Positions 26,714-35,591 of a DNA stretch of 64,000 nt are shown one piece after another. The position numbers were made by a program, and so were the translations under genes. Below the pieces are notes generated by a model. That model ran no database searches. It had not been told where the DNA came from and saw only the letters and a program-made list of their open reading frames with translations. The first letter of the stretch is position 1; each line of letters opens with the position of its first letter. The stretch lies in NCBI GenBank assembly GCA_934162425.1, contig CAKPIS010000004.1, positions 1 to 64,000 of the forward strand, read 5' to 3'. This stretch comes from an uncultured Bacilli bacterium. GTDB taxonomy: Bacteria > Bacillota_I > Bacilli_A > RF39 > UBA660.

Positions 26714-27277
26714 TTATCTATAGTAATATTTAGCCTTGTATTCATCTGATAATTCTTTAAATCTATTATAATGAACTACTTCTCTTTGCCTTAACCATAA
26801 AAGTGGACCTGTTATATCTGGATCATCAGATAAATCAATTAAGTGTTCATAAATAGCTCTTGCTTTTTGTTCTGCAGCTAAGTCTTCTTCTAAGTCTGCA
26901 ACCGGATCACCTGTTGTTGATATATATGTTGCTGTCCATGGATTACCATTTGAATCACTTGGAAATAAAGCAAGTCCATGTTCTGTATAATGTCCTTCTA
27001 ATCCTGCATCTATTAATTCTTCTTTTGTTGCACCCTTCATCATTTGATAAACCATTGTACATATCATTTCAACATGAGCTAACTCCTCAGTTCCTATATC
27101 ATTTAATAAAGCCCTTCCTTTACTATCTGGCATAGTATATCTTTGATTTAAATATCTAAGTGCAGCTCCAAGTTCTCCTTGAGCACCACCATACTGACTT
27201 ATAATAGCTTTAGCCATTCTTAAGTTTTTTCTTTTTATATCAATTGGATACTGTAATTTTTTAGAATACTTCCACAT
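26714..27277 (-). CDS. cotJC: CotJC, manganese-catalase-like spore coat protein
   Basis: This protein of 187 residues starts MWKYSKKLQYPIDIKRKNLRMAK, the typical CotJC beginning; the ATG at 27277 follows GGGGG at good spacing, and an upstream ATG would run into cotJB. Ferritin-like helices carry the dimanganese ligands (Glu in GAQGELGAAL; EELAHVEM with Glu and His; later EDLAAEQKARAIYEHL and REVVHYNRF). CotJC is a coat-associated protein with the manganese catalase fold made in the mother cell. It lies 16 nt after the CotJA-CotJB fusion gene. Confidence 0.95.
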   Translation of the reverse strand: MWKYSKKLQYPIDIKRKNLRMAKAIISQYGGAQGELGAALRYLNQRYTMPDSKGRALLNDIGTEELAHVEMICTMVYQMMKGATKEELIDAGLEGHYTEHGLALFPSDSNGNPWTATYISTTGDPVADLEEDLAAEQKARAIYEHLIDLSDDPDITGPLLWLRQREVVHYNRFKELSDEYKAKYYYR

Positions 27278-27293
27278 AATATCCCCCTTCTTT

Positions 27294-27764
27294 TTATTCA
27301 TTCCATGGCCAAGGTTCATTTATCCAAGACCAAGGTGTCATACTAAGTCCTTCATCAAAAGATAAATCAATCGGACCATATTTTTTTTCATAATCTAACG
27401 TAAGCCCTTTAGCTTCCGTATTATAATTATTATATAATTTTATTGCATTTGTATCATTAGGATGCATATCTAAGTATAAATTAATATCATGTGCTGCAAA
27501 AGCTAATTCTTGAATTTTATATAAATGTGACATTTTTTCATTAGATATAGATGGTTTTATATAAGTCATATTTTTATATGGAATATAACTATTCGCTTCC
27601 ATATTACCTCTTAAAAAGCCTTCATTTGAATTTAAAAATGTCATGTTATTATACATATTGTTATTATGGTTAGAATTATTATATGTATTTGGCATAACAG
27701 CAGGCATCATAAATGTTCTAACTAAGATATCATCCATTACGCCATCAAAGTAATTTTGATTCAT
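27294..27764 (-). CDS. cotJB: CotJA-CotJB fusion spore coat protein
   Basis: This protein of 156 residues is longer than CotJB alone (about 85-100). Residues about 48-70 (EGFLRGNMEANSYIPYKNM) match the CotJA core, in which GxLRGN and PYK are conserved. Residues about 77-156 form a complete CotJB, with LYKIQELAFAAHDINLYLD and the Trp-rich end PWSWINEPWPWNE. The first 45 residues are Asn- and Met-rich linker. The fused order A-B followed by C mirrors the usual cotJABC operon. Strong AGGAGG site. Predicted role: spore coat assembly with CotJC. Confidence 0.85.
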   Translation of the reverse strand: MNQNYFDGVMDDILVRTFMMPAVMPNTYNNSNHNNNMYNNMTFLNSNEGFLRGNMEANSYIPYKNMTYIKPSISNEKMSHLYKIQELAFAAHDINLYLDMHPNDTNAIKLYNNYNTEAKGLTLDYEKKYGPIDLSFDEGLSMTPWSWINEPWPWNE

Positions 27765-27838
27765 ATTTTTACCTCCTAGCCTATTATATACAACTAGGTT
27801 AAAAGTTGTCTGGGTATTAAACTAAAAGAAGACGTAAT

Positions 27839-28870
27839 TTATTCGCCTTCTTCATAATATTCATCATATATCTTTCCAAGTATTTCTTCTACCGCATCTT
27901 CTAGTGTTACAATACCTATAAAATCATCATTTTTATATACTGCTGACATTTGTACATGTTCTTTTTGCATGCAAGCAAATACATCATCTATTTTTTCATC
28001 ATAATTAAACTTTTTAACATCAAATAACAAATCCCTTAAGTTAAAATCATTATTTGTTTTTTTATACATAATGTATTTTTTTACATTAAATATCCCTATT
28101 ATATTATTTGTATTACCTTCATATACTGGATATCTTGTATATTTACATTTTTTAAGTTTTTTTAACAAAGCACTAAGACTTGTATTAACATCTAATAATT
28201 CACAGTTTTCTTTAGCGGTCATTACTTTATCTACCATAGTATCATTAAACTTAAAAATATTAAATATATATTCTTGTTCTTTCTTTTCTATTATTCCATC
28301 TCTTGTACCAGTAAGTATTATTCTTTTTATATCGTCTTCAGTAAACTCTTCTTCTTTTTCTTCTATCTTTAATATTTTACATATAAAATTAGTTGATACT
28401 GATAATAGTTTAACTAAAGGATAAAATATTATTTGCATAGCACTAATTAGGTTTACAGAAAATGATGCTACTAAAAATGGATTAGAAAGTGCTATTTTTT
28501 TAGGTACTAATTCTCCTAATACCAATGTAAAGTAAGATAAAATAATTGTTATTATTACTATTAAAAATGCACTTGTAAATTCTGGATTAATAATCATAAA
28601 ACCTGCTTTTATTATTTTATCTGCAAATGTAGATGCTGCAAAAGCACTAGATAAGAAACCTGCAAGTGTTATACCTACTTGAATTGTTGATAAAAAGTTA
28701 CTAGGGTCTTCTAATACTTTTCTTATTTTCTTAGCATTTTTCTTTCTTTTTCTAATCATTTTATCTAATTCGAATCTCTCTATTGATAAAAACGCTAGCT
28801 CACTAGCTGATAAAATCCCGTTTATTATAATTAGGATTAGCAAAAATAAAATATTTAATAACATACTCAA
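27839..28870 (-). CDS. CNNM/HlyC-type membrane protein with CBS pair, short form
   Basis: This protein of 343 residues begins with a DUF21 (CNNM) membrane domain containing GILSASELAFLSIERFELDKM and about four helices (1-150). A CBS-domain pair (about 200-335) follows. The C-terminal CorC/HlyC FAD-like domain of 400+ residue relatives is absent: the chain stops at EEILGKIYDEYYEEGE, just after CBS2. Family members take part in Mg2+ or other cation homeostasis. The start is TTG at 28870 (GAGGTG spaced 4 nt); an ATG two codons on is also possible. It is monocistronic. Confidence 0.85.
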   Translation of the reverse strand: MSMLLNILFLLILIIINGILSASELAFLSIERFELDKMIRKRKKNAKKIRKVLEDPSNFLSTIQVGITLAGFLSSAFAASTFADKIIKAGFMIINPEFTSAFLIVIITIILSYFTLVLGELVPKKIALSNPFLVASFSVNLISAMQIIFYPLVKLLSVSTNFICKILKIEEKEEEFTEDDIKRIILTGTRDGIIEKKEQEYIFNIFKFNDTMVDKVMTAKENCELLDVNTSLSALLKKLKKCKYTRYPVYEGNTNNIIGIFNVKKYIMYKKTNNDFNLRDLLFDVKKFNYDEKIDDVFACMQKEHVQMSAVYKNDDFIGIVTLEDAVEEILGKIYDEYYEEGE

Positions 28871-28987
28871 ATTACACCTCTGCCTATAATTCTATCATAT
28901 TTAATAGAATAATAAAATATTACTTGTATATATTATTTATAGGTAGAATATTTTTTTGATTTTTTTAGATGTTTTAATAATTTTCTA

Positions 28988-29015
28988 TTGACATAACTTT
29001 AAAAATCAGTATAAT
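28988..29015 (+). promoter_or_regulatory. Promoter of tRNA-Gly
   Basis: A perfect TTGACA (28988-28993) and TATAAT (29010-29015) stand 16 nt apart, 18 nt ahead of the tRNA 5' end. Confidence 0.85.
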
Positions 29016-29033
29016 TAATATTGCCTACTTGAT

Positions 29034-29107
29034 GCAGGTGTAGTTTAATGGTAGAACCACAGCCTTCCAAGCTGTATACGGGAGTTCGATTCTCCTCACC
29101 TGCTCCA
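29034..29107 (+). tRNA. tRNA-Gly (anticodon TCC)
   Basis: This is a complete cloverleaf with acceptor stem GCAGGTG / CACCTGC, discriminator T and encoded CCA. The anticodon loop CTTCCAA gives TCC, and the T-arm GGAGTTCGATTCTCC is standard. Its last bases GCTCCA and the following terminator recur at the accessory-island junctions downstream, so this gene is the likely anchor of the island. Confidence 0.97.
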
Positions 29108-29160
29108 TTTGAAATCAACTTACGGACTTAAAAGTTCGTGAGTTTTTATTTTATATAAAT
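29102..29160 (+). repeat. Island repeat, copy 1 (tRNA-Gly 3' end plus terminator)
   Basis: It starts with GCTCCATTTGAAATCAACTT, where GCTCCA is the tRNA 3' end. The hairpin CTTACGGAC / GTTCGTGAG (paired with wobbles), T5 and an A/T tail containing TTATATAAAT follow. It serves as the tRNA terminator. Weaker similarity to copy 2 continues to about 29285. Confidence 0.88.
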
Positions 29161-29165
29161 ACTAT

Positions 29166-29211
29166 AAAAAAAGAGGAAAAAATTATCAGAATAATTTAAT
29201 CCTCTTTTTTC
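29166..29211. terminator. Second terminator within the repeat unit, copy 1
   Basis: The stem AAAAAAGAGGA / TCCTCTTTTTT, about 23 nt apart, is bidirectional and could end the minus-strand beta-lactamase-like transcript. A degenerate version follows copy 2 at about 31803-31846. Between here and the gene at 29318 lies CTCCCGAACAAATTCT, also echoed after copy 2. Confidence 0.65.
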
Positions 29212-29317
29212 TTTTTCTTGAATACGGGAATAAAATATATGTCTAGCCAGCACTGAATTTGTACTCCCGAACAAATTCTTATATGTGGAAACCCTTAAAA
29301 TCCCAACCCCTTTTATT

Positions 29318-30097
29318 CTATTGGTTTAAATAATAATAAATTATTTTACCAATATTTCCAATTAGTTTTTTATCTCCATCTTTATCGCTTGAATTCCACA
29401 CAGAAATTCCTATATAAAATAATTTGTCTTTAATGTTCATAACTCCAACATCATGGCTTAAATAATCAAGTGAACCTGTCTTGTGGGCATATTTTACAGG
29501 TTCAAAGATATATCGCATTATTTGATTTTGACAACGTTGATTATATAAAATATTTATTGCTTTCTCACATAACTCGTTATTTAATATCTTCTTACTAAAT
29601 AATAGAGTAAAAATATCTAACATATCTTTTTGGCTCATATAATTATTTAATCCATTTTTTATTGCTTTTTCATCAAGCATATACCTTTGCACATATGTGT
29701 TTTTAATGTTTAAAACATTAATAATATAATTATTAATATTTTCCATACCAAAATATTTTAACAATACGTTTGTGGCGGTATTATCCGATTCGATTATCAT
29801 CCAATTTATTAATTCATTTATTGAATAGTAATTTTCACCGTTTTCAAATATCTCTGTATCATCCAAGATATCATTTTTTGTTACTAGAATAGTATCATTT
29901 AAATTTACTTTTCCACTTTTTACTTCTTCAAAAATTGCAAGCATTATAGGTACCTTAATTGTTGAAGCAGATACTAATTTTTCAGTACTATTTAAATTAT
30001 ATATTTCATTTTCCAAAGATAAATCTTTAATTAAAATTGAAATATTTTCATTCAAGTTCCATATTAATTTTTCTATTTCACTAACTAAATCATTCAT
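29318..30097 (-). CDS. Class A beta-lactamase-fold serine hydrolase, no signal peptide
   Basis: This protein of 259 residues has the three penicillin-recognising motifs: SASTIKVP with Ser45 and Lys48 (SxxK), SDN at 104-106, and KTG at 206-208. The Glu of the omega loop needed for fast deacylation in true class A enzymes is not evident; the loop reads RYMLDEKAIKNGLNN. There is no signal peptide or membrane helix, so it would act in the cytosol unless exported another way. It lies 12 nt behind the GNAT gene, implying one transcript. It could be a serine hydrolase of the Beta-lactamase2 group rather than a resistance enzyme. Confidence 0.82.
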   Translation of the reverse strand: MNDLVSEIEKLIWNLNENISILIKDLSLENEIYNLNSTEKLVSASTIKVPIMLAIFEEVKSGKVNLNDTILVTKNDILDDTEIFENGENYYSINELINWMIIESDNTATNVLLKYFGMENINNYIINVLNIKNTYVQRYMLDEKAIKNGLNNYMSQKDMLDIFTLLFSKKILNNELCEKAINILYNQRCQNQIMRYIFEPVKYAHKTGSLDYLSHDVGVMNIKDKLFYIGISVWNSSDKDGDKKLIGNIGKIIYYYLNQ

Positions 30098-30109
30098 TTT
30101 TTACTCTCC

Positions 30110-30850
30110 TTAAATAAAATTGTAAGTGTTATATGTTGAATCATATTCGAATCCTAATTTTTGTGCTAAACCAACAGAATTAGTATTTGCTGCGTCCCAA
30201 CTTATTTTTTTATTCTGATCTAAACATTCTATAATAAGCCTTGATGCCAATGCAGTAGCAATTCCTTTCCTACGATAATCTTCTTTTACTTTTATATTAA
30301 CTTCAATACCATCTTTATAAAAAATATTTGATGATGCTACACCAATTATTTCATCATTGTAAATACAGCAAAAACCTATACCATATTTTTTATAGTTATC
30401 TGTTATATTTAAAAATTTCATTTTTTTTATATTATCAGCTAAAGTTTCATCTATTTTTGCAATTTCAAATTTTTTATCTAAACTATTTATCATTCGATAT
30501 AAATTTTCTTTATCAAATGTTGCTTCTTTTTTTATAGAATATCTTTGAGATTTTCGTATATTGCGAGAATATATTTTTTCTATTTTGCTAGCAATGTCAT
30601 CGCTTGGTATCAATATATATTCTTTAAAATTTTTATCAATAATATCCTTTAAATCTTTATCATCTATATTTCCACTTATGAAACAATAATTTCTAACTAC
30701 TAAAAAAGCAATATTAGGATTTCTAACATTATCTACAAATGCTTTCCCCATGACACCATCTAATACACTATTTCCCATATAAAATCTTATATCATTAAAT
30801 AGTATCTTTATTTCTTTTAAATTTTTTTGTTCTGTTACTTCAAATATCAT
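30110..30850 (-). CDS. GNAT-family N-acetyltransferase
   Basis: This protein of 246 residues has an extended N-terminal half (about 1-125) as in the GNAT_acetyltran group. Its acetyl-CoA-binding motif is VKEDYRRKGIATALASRLI, followed by WDAANTNSVGLAQKLGFEY. The ATG at 30850 is chosen for a perfect GGAGGTG. An upstream in-frame start would give a spurious hydrophobic leader across the promoter. It is the first gene of its transcript, driven by a TATAAT at 30882-30887. Acceptor substrate unknown. Confidence 0.85.
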   Translation of the reverse strand: MIFEVTEQKNLKEIKILFNDIRFYMGNSVLDGVMGKAFVDNVRNPNIAFLVVRNYCFISGNIDDKDLKDIIDKNFKEYILIPSDDIASKIEKIYSRNIRKSQRYSIKKEATFDKENLYRMINSLDKKFEIAKIDETLADNIKKMKFLNITDNYKKYGIGFCCIYNDEIIGVASSNIFYKDGIEVNIKVKEDYRRKGIATALASRLIIECLDQNKKISWDAANTNSVGLAQKLGFEYDSTYNTYNFI

Positions 30851-30881
30851 TTTCACCTCCGAAAAAGTATAATTTAATAAG

Positions 30882-30947
30882 ATTATACTATAAAATAGCA
30901 AAATACTCCATATTCCCATTAAACTTTAATAATATTTTATATATAAT
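30882..30947. promoter_or_regulatory. Divergent promoter module 1 of the island
   Basis: Minus strand: TATAAT (30882-30887), a 17-nt spacer and TGGAGT (30905-30910), reading into the GNAT gene. Plus strand: TTAAAC (30919-30924), 17 nt and TATAAT (30942-30947), reading toward 31 kb. Eight nt separate the two -35 boxes. The same geometry recurs at 37.0, 38.4 and 40.6 kb. Downstream on the plus strand lie GGGAACAAAGTTCGTAA and the hairpin at about 31019-31049. Confidence 0.55.
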
Positions 30948-31037
30948 AATTTTAGAAAGGGAACAAAGTTCGTAATTTGTATGTGATTCGCTCCAGATTG
31001 ACACCGAACCCTAAATTGAAAAAGATGATTTTGAACG

Positions 31038-31640
31038 TTAATCATCTTTTCTTGTATTAGGAATAAGTTTTTTTACTTTTGGTTTTTCTTGGACTTTTTC
31101 CTGAAGTTCTGGAATTACAAATAAACCATCAACTTCGTCAAAAGATTCTATATTCTTATAAGTGTCATGCTGTGGTTCATATTCTTTATATTTTTTTAAT
31201 AGATCTATATATGGTTGAATACCACCTTTTTTTTCAAATTTTTTTGCTCTTTCACGCCAAACAAAAGTCGCTGAACCATCATTAAATGTTGCAAATACTC
31301 CGACATTAAAGATTTTATCTTCATCTAATGATTTAGCCTTAAAACCATCTAAATTAGTTATATTTAGTGCAAGATCATTTGAATTTAAAACGATAAAATT
31401 ATTTAAATAAAAATATCCAGGTCCTTTATAAAGCCAATATATAGGCTCCCAAGGAAAAGTTATTTTAGACTGCTCCTTTGTAATTTGAACTTTTCTGTAA
31501 ACGCCTTGATCCTCTCTAACCATAGCAAATAATGCTCGTTTATTTCCTACATCATATGGTCTTAAATATAAAACACTCTCTGGATTTTGCATAATTCTAT
31601 TTAAATTTTCATCAATATATTCTAATTGAATATTACTCAT
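31038..31640 (-). CDS. Uncharacterised island protein
   Basis: This protein of 200 residues is soluble, with a mostly beta N-terminal two thirds rich in aromatic residues (FPWEPIYWLYKGPGYFYLNNF) and a charged Lys/Pro-rich C-terminal tail. It is not recognised. It has a GGGAGGG site and its own TATAAT near 31670. A hairpin, AAAGATGATT / AATCATCTTT, just downstream (about 31019-31049) ends the transcript. It lies between module 1 and repeat copy 2. Confidence 0.6.
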   Translation of the reverse strand: MSNIQLEYIDENLNRIMQNPESVLYLRPYDVGNKRALFAMVREDQGVYRKVQITKEQSKITFPWEPIYWLYKGPGYFYLNNFIVLNSNDLALNITNLDGFKAKSLDEDKIFNVGVFATFNDGSATFVWRERAKKFEKKGGIQPYIDLLKKYKEYEPQHDTYKNIESFDEVDGLFVIPELQEKVQEKPKVKKLIPNTRKDD

Positions 31641-31742
31641 TATCTAAACCCTCCCTTTGTAGTTAATATTATATCACATTACTTTATTAAATTGCATAAT
31701 AACTAATTATTATTTAAATTTATATATTCAGCATATATTTCA

Positions 31743-31800
31743 GCTCCATTTGAAATCAGCTTAAGAACTTAATTGTTCGTAAGTTTTTTTAATAAATAAT
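31743..31800 (+). repeat. Island repeat, copy 2
   Basis: It starts GCTCCATTTGAAATCAGCTT, identical to copy 1 over the tRNA end and most of the next 14 bases. The hairpin CTTAAGAAC / GTTCGTAAG and T7 follow. The similarity to copy 1 extends through the next A-rich hairpin to about 31890. Confidence 0.85.
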
Positions 31801-31906
31801 ATCAAAAAAGAGAAAAAATTATAAAAATAATTTAATCCCCTTTTATATATTTTTAAATTTATACTACCACACAAATTCTACTATAGAAAATTTCATCTTC
31901 CTATTA

Positions 31907-32935
31907 TTAAAAATTAAAATCTAAATATACATAATTATCCATATTGTAAGATAAATTATTTTCGATCATTTCTTTAGCAAGTTTACAACACTTTGAAATT
32001 CTTTTACCATTAGATAATGGATCAATATATCTAATTTTTGCTCCATGATGAACATAATAAACATTTTGAGGTTTCTCTTTTGATGTCTTCACTTTTTTAG
32101 CATTTTTCCAAATGTTAAATATATCACCATATTTAGAAGACTCTATAATATCTATTACTTCACTTTCCTTTAATTCATATAAATCCTTTTTAGATATTTT
32201 GTTTTCATCGTTTAATCTTTTTAAAATATCAGCAATTAATTGCATAGAGTATCTAGTTCTATCCTCGCGATATATAATAGATAATCTACTTGTAGTCTTA
32301 ACAAAACTTCTAGCACATTTTTTAGTTTTAAATCCTAACTCTATTTCCTTTTCTTCATTAGTTTGTATTTCTATATCATCATATATTTCTTTGATACTTG
32401 CTAGATCTAACAATCTATATGTAAACAAAGCATTTGATAATGAGTATTCCAATCTATCTGCAGATAATTTAGGTGTATCATTATCAGCAATAGGATATAA
32501 ATGATAATTATCTATTTCTGATACTTTAATATTATCTCTTTTTAATAATGTCATAATTTCTTTTGAATTTTCTATTATTTTTGTTGTTAAATCTTCTGTT
32601 GATTCTTGTGTAATATAATCTCCATTAAGAAAATCTACACAATGCTTAAATGCTGGTGTTGCTATATCGTGAAATAAGCCAGATAAAGTTTGCTTTTTAT
32701 CATGTGTAAAGTGCCAAACAATTAAAGCAACTGCAACAGAATGATCTAAACTTGAAAAGAAAAAATCACTTTCAAACAAATCTGAATATATAGTACCACA
32801 AGTAACACTAATATATTGTTGCAATAATAATTCCTTTGTGTCTATATATTCATTTAACCATTCTGGAAAATCTGGTTCTAATATTTTAAAATATTCTTTT
32901 ACTTCTGTATTTAAATTATTATAATATTTTTTCAT
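31907..32935 (-). CDS. HD-domain phosphohydrolase
   Basis: This protein of 342 residues has an HD metal-binding core: His in LDHSVAVALIVWHF and the His-Asp pair in LSGLFHDIATPAFKHC (about 95-125), with a later Asp in ADNDTPKLSADRLEY. HD proteins of this layout act on nucleotides or phosphate esters in the cytosol; the substrate is not readable. The start at 32935 follows AAGGATGTGTTAAAA, a leader nearly identical to that of proS. A GTG three codons earlier lies inside this site. It is the last gene of a five-gene segment. Confidence 0.8.
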   Translation of the reverse strand: MKKYYNNLNTEVKEYFKILEPDFPEWLNEYIDTKELLLQQYISVTCGTIYSDLFESDFFFSSLDHSVAVALIVWHFTHDKKQTLSGLFHDIATPAFKHCVDFLNGDYITQESTEDLTTKIIENSKEIMTLLKRDNIKVSEIDNYHLYPIADNDTPKLSADRLEYSLSNALFTYRLLDLASIKEIYDDIEIQTNEEKEIELGFKTKKCARSFVKTTSRLSIIYREDRTRYSMQLIADILKRLNDENKISKKDLYELKESEVIDIIESSKYGDIFNIWKNAKKVKTSKEKPQNVYYVHHGAKIRYIDPLSNGKRISKCCKLAKEMIENNLSYNMDNYVYLDFNF

Positions 32936-32981
32936 TTTTAACACATCCTTACATTATAAATATGGGTCTAACATAAATCCC

Positions 32982-33665
32982 TTATTTTTGACATATCTCT
33001 ATAAATTTCTCAAATATCCTATTCATATTTTCGTCAGTTTTATATAGACTCTCTGGATGAAATTGGACAGCCATATAAAATTTTTTGGACTCATCTTCAA
33101 CCACTTCTACTACTCCATCATCTGAATAAGCAACACATTTTAAAATTGAACTATCTGCAGTATAAGCTTTATGTCTTGAATTTACCATTATTTCATCTTT
33201 ACCTATTATTTTATATAATTTAGAATTTTTATCAATCTTTATTTTATGTACATATTTATCAAAACTTTTATGAGTTTCCTTATTATCAAATCTAAGTACT
33301 TTTCCCCCTACTGCACGAACAATATTATTATTTCCTGCACAAATTCCTAATATTGGTATATTATTATCATAACAATATTTTGCAACAAAACATTCATATT
33401 CATCTGAAAATCCACCACCTTGCAATATAATTCCATTACATAAGTTTATTTGTTTTATTAAATCTTGTTTTTCTTTTAATGTAAGGTTATCTTTCCAATC
33501 GTTTTTTGCTTGTATTTTTTCGAAGTTAGGTGGTAATATTCCTATTGCAATTGCTTCATTATCAAATATTGCTTGCTTCACTTCATCTCTTATATATGTA
33601 TCTGTAAAATGATTACATTCTTTATTATAATGTTTACTTACTATTCCAATTATTACTTTATTCAT
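32982..33665 (-). CDS. Class I glutamine amidotransferase-like hydrolase (peptidase C26 type)
   Basis: This protein of 227 residues has the triad of the gamma-glutamyl-gamma-aminobutyrate hydrolase (PuuD-like) family: the nucleophile Cys in ILGICAGNN and the His-Glu of MAVQFHPES. The N-terminal GIVSKHY and IILQGGG blocks also fit. It probably hydrolyses a gamma-glutamyl compound in the cytosol. Neighbours (P-loop kinase, HD hydrolase, MFS transporters) suggest small-molecule modification or resistance. That is inference. Confidence 0.85.
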   Translation of the reverse strand: MNKVIIGIVSKHYNKECNHFTDTYIRDEVKQAIFDNEAIAIGILPPNFEKIQAKNDWKDNLTLKEKQDLIKQINLCNGIILQGGGFSDEYECFVAKYCYDNNIPILGICAGNNNIVRAVGGKVLRFDNKETHKSFDKYVHKIKIDKNSKLYKIIGKDEIMVNSRHKAYTADSSILKCVAYSDDGVVEVVEDESKKFYMAVQFHPESLYKTDENMNRIFEKFIEICQK

Positions 33666-33736
33666 CTATCTTACCCTCTCTTAATGAATACTCATATTGT
33701 TCATTATACCATATAATTCATAGTGCTACCCCCCCA

Positions 33737-34315
33737 CTAAATATATTTTTCTATTTCACCCATAATATTATTTAAAGTTTCTATTCTATTTTTTGATGTA
33801 TCATAGTATTTAATTCCATATTTAGGGCATTCTTTTTTTAGCATTTCATTTGCAGCATACCAATCAATAGCATGTTTTTTTAGATATTCTCTTGATAATC
33901 CAAATGTCCAATCTTTTTCAATATCGTGTTCAATACAAAGTTCTACAATTTCATCTACATTTAAATTACCAAGTCCAAGACATACAACAATAGTTTGTTC
34001 AAAATCAATCATTTCTTCAACTATTTTGGGATGTAATTGCCCACTTTCTAATATATATCCATAATGATTTTCATCTTTTGAAATAGAAGAATTAAAAAAT
34101 TCTAATAATGTTTTTTGAAAATATTCTCCATGTTCAAACTCTTTTTGTTTATCAACATTGGTTCTGTAATATTTTTCTTTGTCTTCTGCTCTAATCATTG
34201 CCCACTTTAAGGAATCACTATGCACTAAGCTATAATTATTGTATTTAGCTTTTAACATCTTGCTTAATGTAGTTTTTCCTGCTCTGCCTATTCCCATTAT
34301 TAAGATATTTTTCAT
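33737..34315 (-). CDS. P-loop small-molecule kinase-like protein
   Basis: This protein of 192 residues begins with Walker A MGIGRAGKTTLSKML. HSDSLKWAMI in the acceptor-site position and LKKHAIDWYA toward the C-terminus follow, resembling adenylate/shikimate-kinase-like enzymes. The substrate is unknown. The ATG at 34315 lies behind GGAGATGAAGAAT; an ATG three codons earlier abuts the site. It follows the upstream MFS gene closely, so the two are probably cotranscribed. Confidence 0.75.
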   Translation of the reverse strand: MKNILIMGIGRAGKTTLSKMLKAKYNNYSLVHSDSLKWAMIRAEDKEKYYRTNVDKQKEFEHGEYFQKTLLEFFNSSISKDENHYGYILESGQLHPKIVEEMIDFEQTIVVCLGLGNLNVDEIVELCIEHDIEKDWTFGLSREYLKKHAIDWYAANEMLKKECPKYGIKYYDTSKNRIETLNNIMGEIEKYI

Positions 34316-34327
34316 ATTCTTCATCTC

Positions 34328-35551
34328 CTAACTTTCTTGTATCATTCTATATAAATGTAAACTAATAAATATTTCAATAACTGATAAAATTATTAGGATT
34401 GTTATTACTACGATCATTGGATTATTAACTAAAATTGCTGTAAAACTTAAGCTCATAATTGCTCTTACAATTTTTCTTGATAAATCTAACGTAGTAAGTA
34501 ATGATTGTTGTTGTTCTTTTTCTGCTTTTTTAAGTGCTAAATCTTGCATATATACCTTAAAAGGATCTCTTATAAATAAAATTATAACATATCCCAAACT
34601 CATAATTAGTATTTTCAAAATAATTGAGTATGTGATTAAATATCCTCCTACCATTAAGACAAGAGATAATGATAATAAGAATGGTAATAAACATCCTACT
34701 TTGTCTTTGTATTTTTTATGTATTTTATTAAATGAAATATTTGAAATTACTCTCACTATTCTTGATATGCACAATATTCCACCTATTATCAATGCAGTCT
34801 TTTCTACATCAAAATTTTTTAGTAATTCTTGTTGTATAAATAATTTACCATTTGATTGTCCAGAATTTACTATGGGATAAAAAAGTCCATAAGATATTAT
34901 TATAAATATCATAATTTTTGAGTAACGTATTTTTTTAATTTGTCTTTCTTTTTTTTCATAAGATTTACCTTTCATACAATCATTATTTGAATAATCAATC
35001 ATATTAAGAGATAACACAAAGCAGATAAAGCAAAATAATATGCAACCTATCATTGGTAGATAATTATTTATATTAAACATAATACTCGCAACAAATGATA
35101 TTATCATTGTTACTACTGCATAAATTGCATTAGCATTAGTTCTAAACTTTATATATTCATTCTCTATATTTTGTAATTCTAAATTGTTTTTTAATATTGC
35201 GTTTATCATATTTTGAAATGTGAAAGCAACTTCGTATAATATTTTTCCTATTACTATGATAATATAATTTGTACCAAATGTTAGTAAAATACTTGAGATT
35301 AAAAGTAATAATGATCCTAATCTTACAGACTTTGTATTTCCTATCCTTTTGATTATACTAAGTAAAGGTACTTGGAGTAATATACAAGTTATCAATGATA
35401 TGGATGTTAAAAATACAATTTGTGAAGCTGTAAATTTTTTTACTATTGTTAGAAATAATGTATCTATTGCAATCCAAAATAATAAATCCCCAGATAGTCC
35501 TGCAAACCACGGAAATAATTTATTAAATTTCTTTAAATTTTGTTCGTTCAT
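34328..35551 (-). CDS. MFS-type transporter
   Basis: This protein of 407 residues has about twelve membrane helices in two halves and a basic central loop (about 205-225). The loop KRIGNTKSVRLG after helix 2 corresponds to MFS motif A. It resembles drug or metabolite exporters of the MFS_1 group. Substrate unknown. It lies in the middle of the five-gene island segment, downstream of the 5'-nucleotidase remnant. Confidence 0.82.
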   Translation of the reverse strand: MNEQNLKKFNKLFPWFAGLSGDLLFWIAIDTLFLTIVKKFTASQIVFLTSISLITCILLQVPLLSIIKRIGNTKSVRLGSLLLLISSILLTFGTNYIIIVIGKILYEVAFTFQNMINAILKNNLELQNIENEYIKFRTNANAIYAVVTMIISFVASIMFNINNYLPMIGCILFCFICFVLSLNMIDYSNNDCMKGKSYEKKERQIKKIRYSKIMIFIIISYGLFYPIVNSGQSNGKLFIQQELLKNFDVEKTALIIGGILCISRIVRVISNISFNKIHKKYKDKVGCLLPFLLSLSLVLMVGGYLITYSIILKILIMSLGYVIILFIRDPFKVYMQDLALKKAEKEQQQSLLTTLDLSRKIVRAIMSLSFTAILVNNPMIVVITILIILSVIEIFISLHLYRMIQES

Positions 35552-35591
35552 ATCTATACTCCATATCCTTCCTACTTTAAAATTCCTAATC

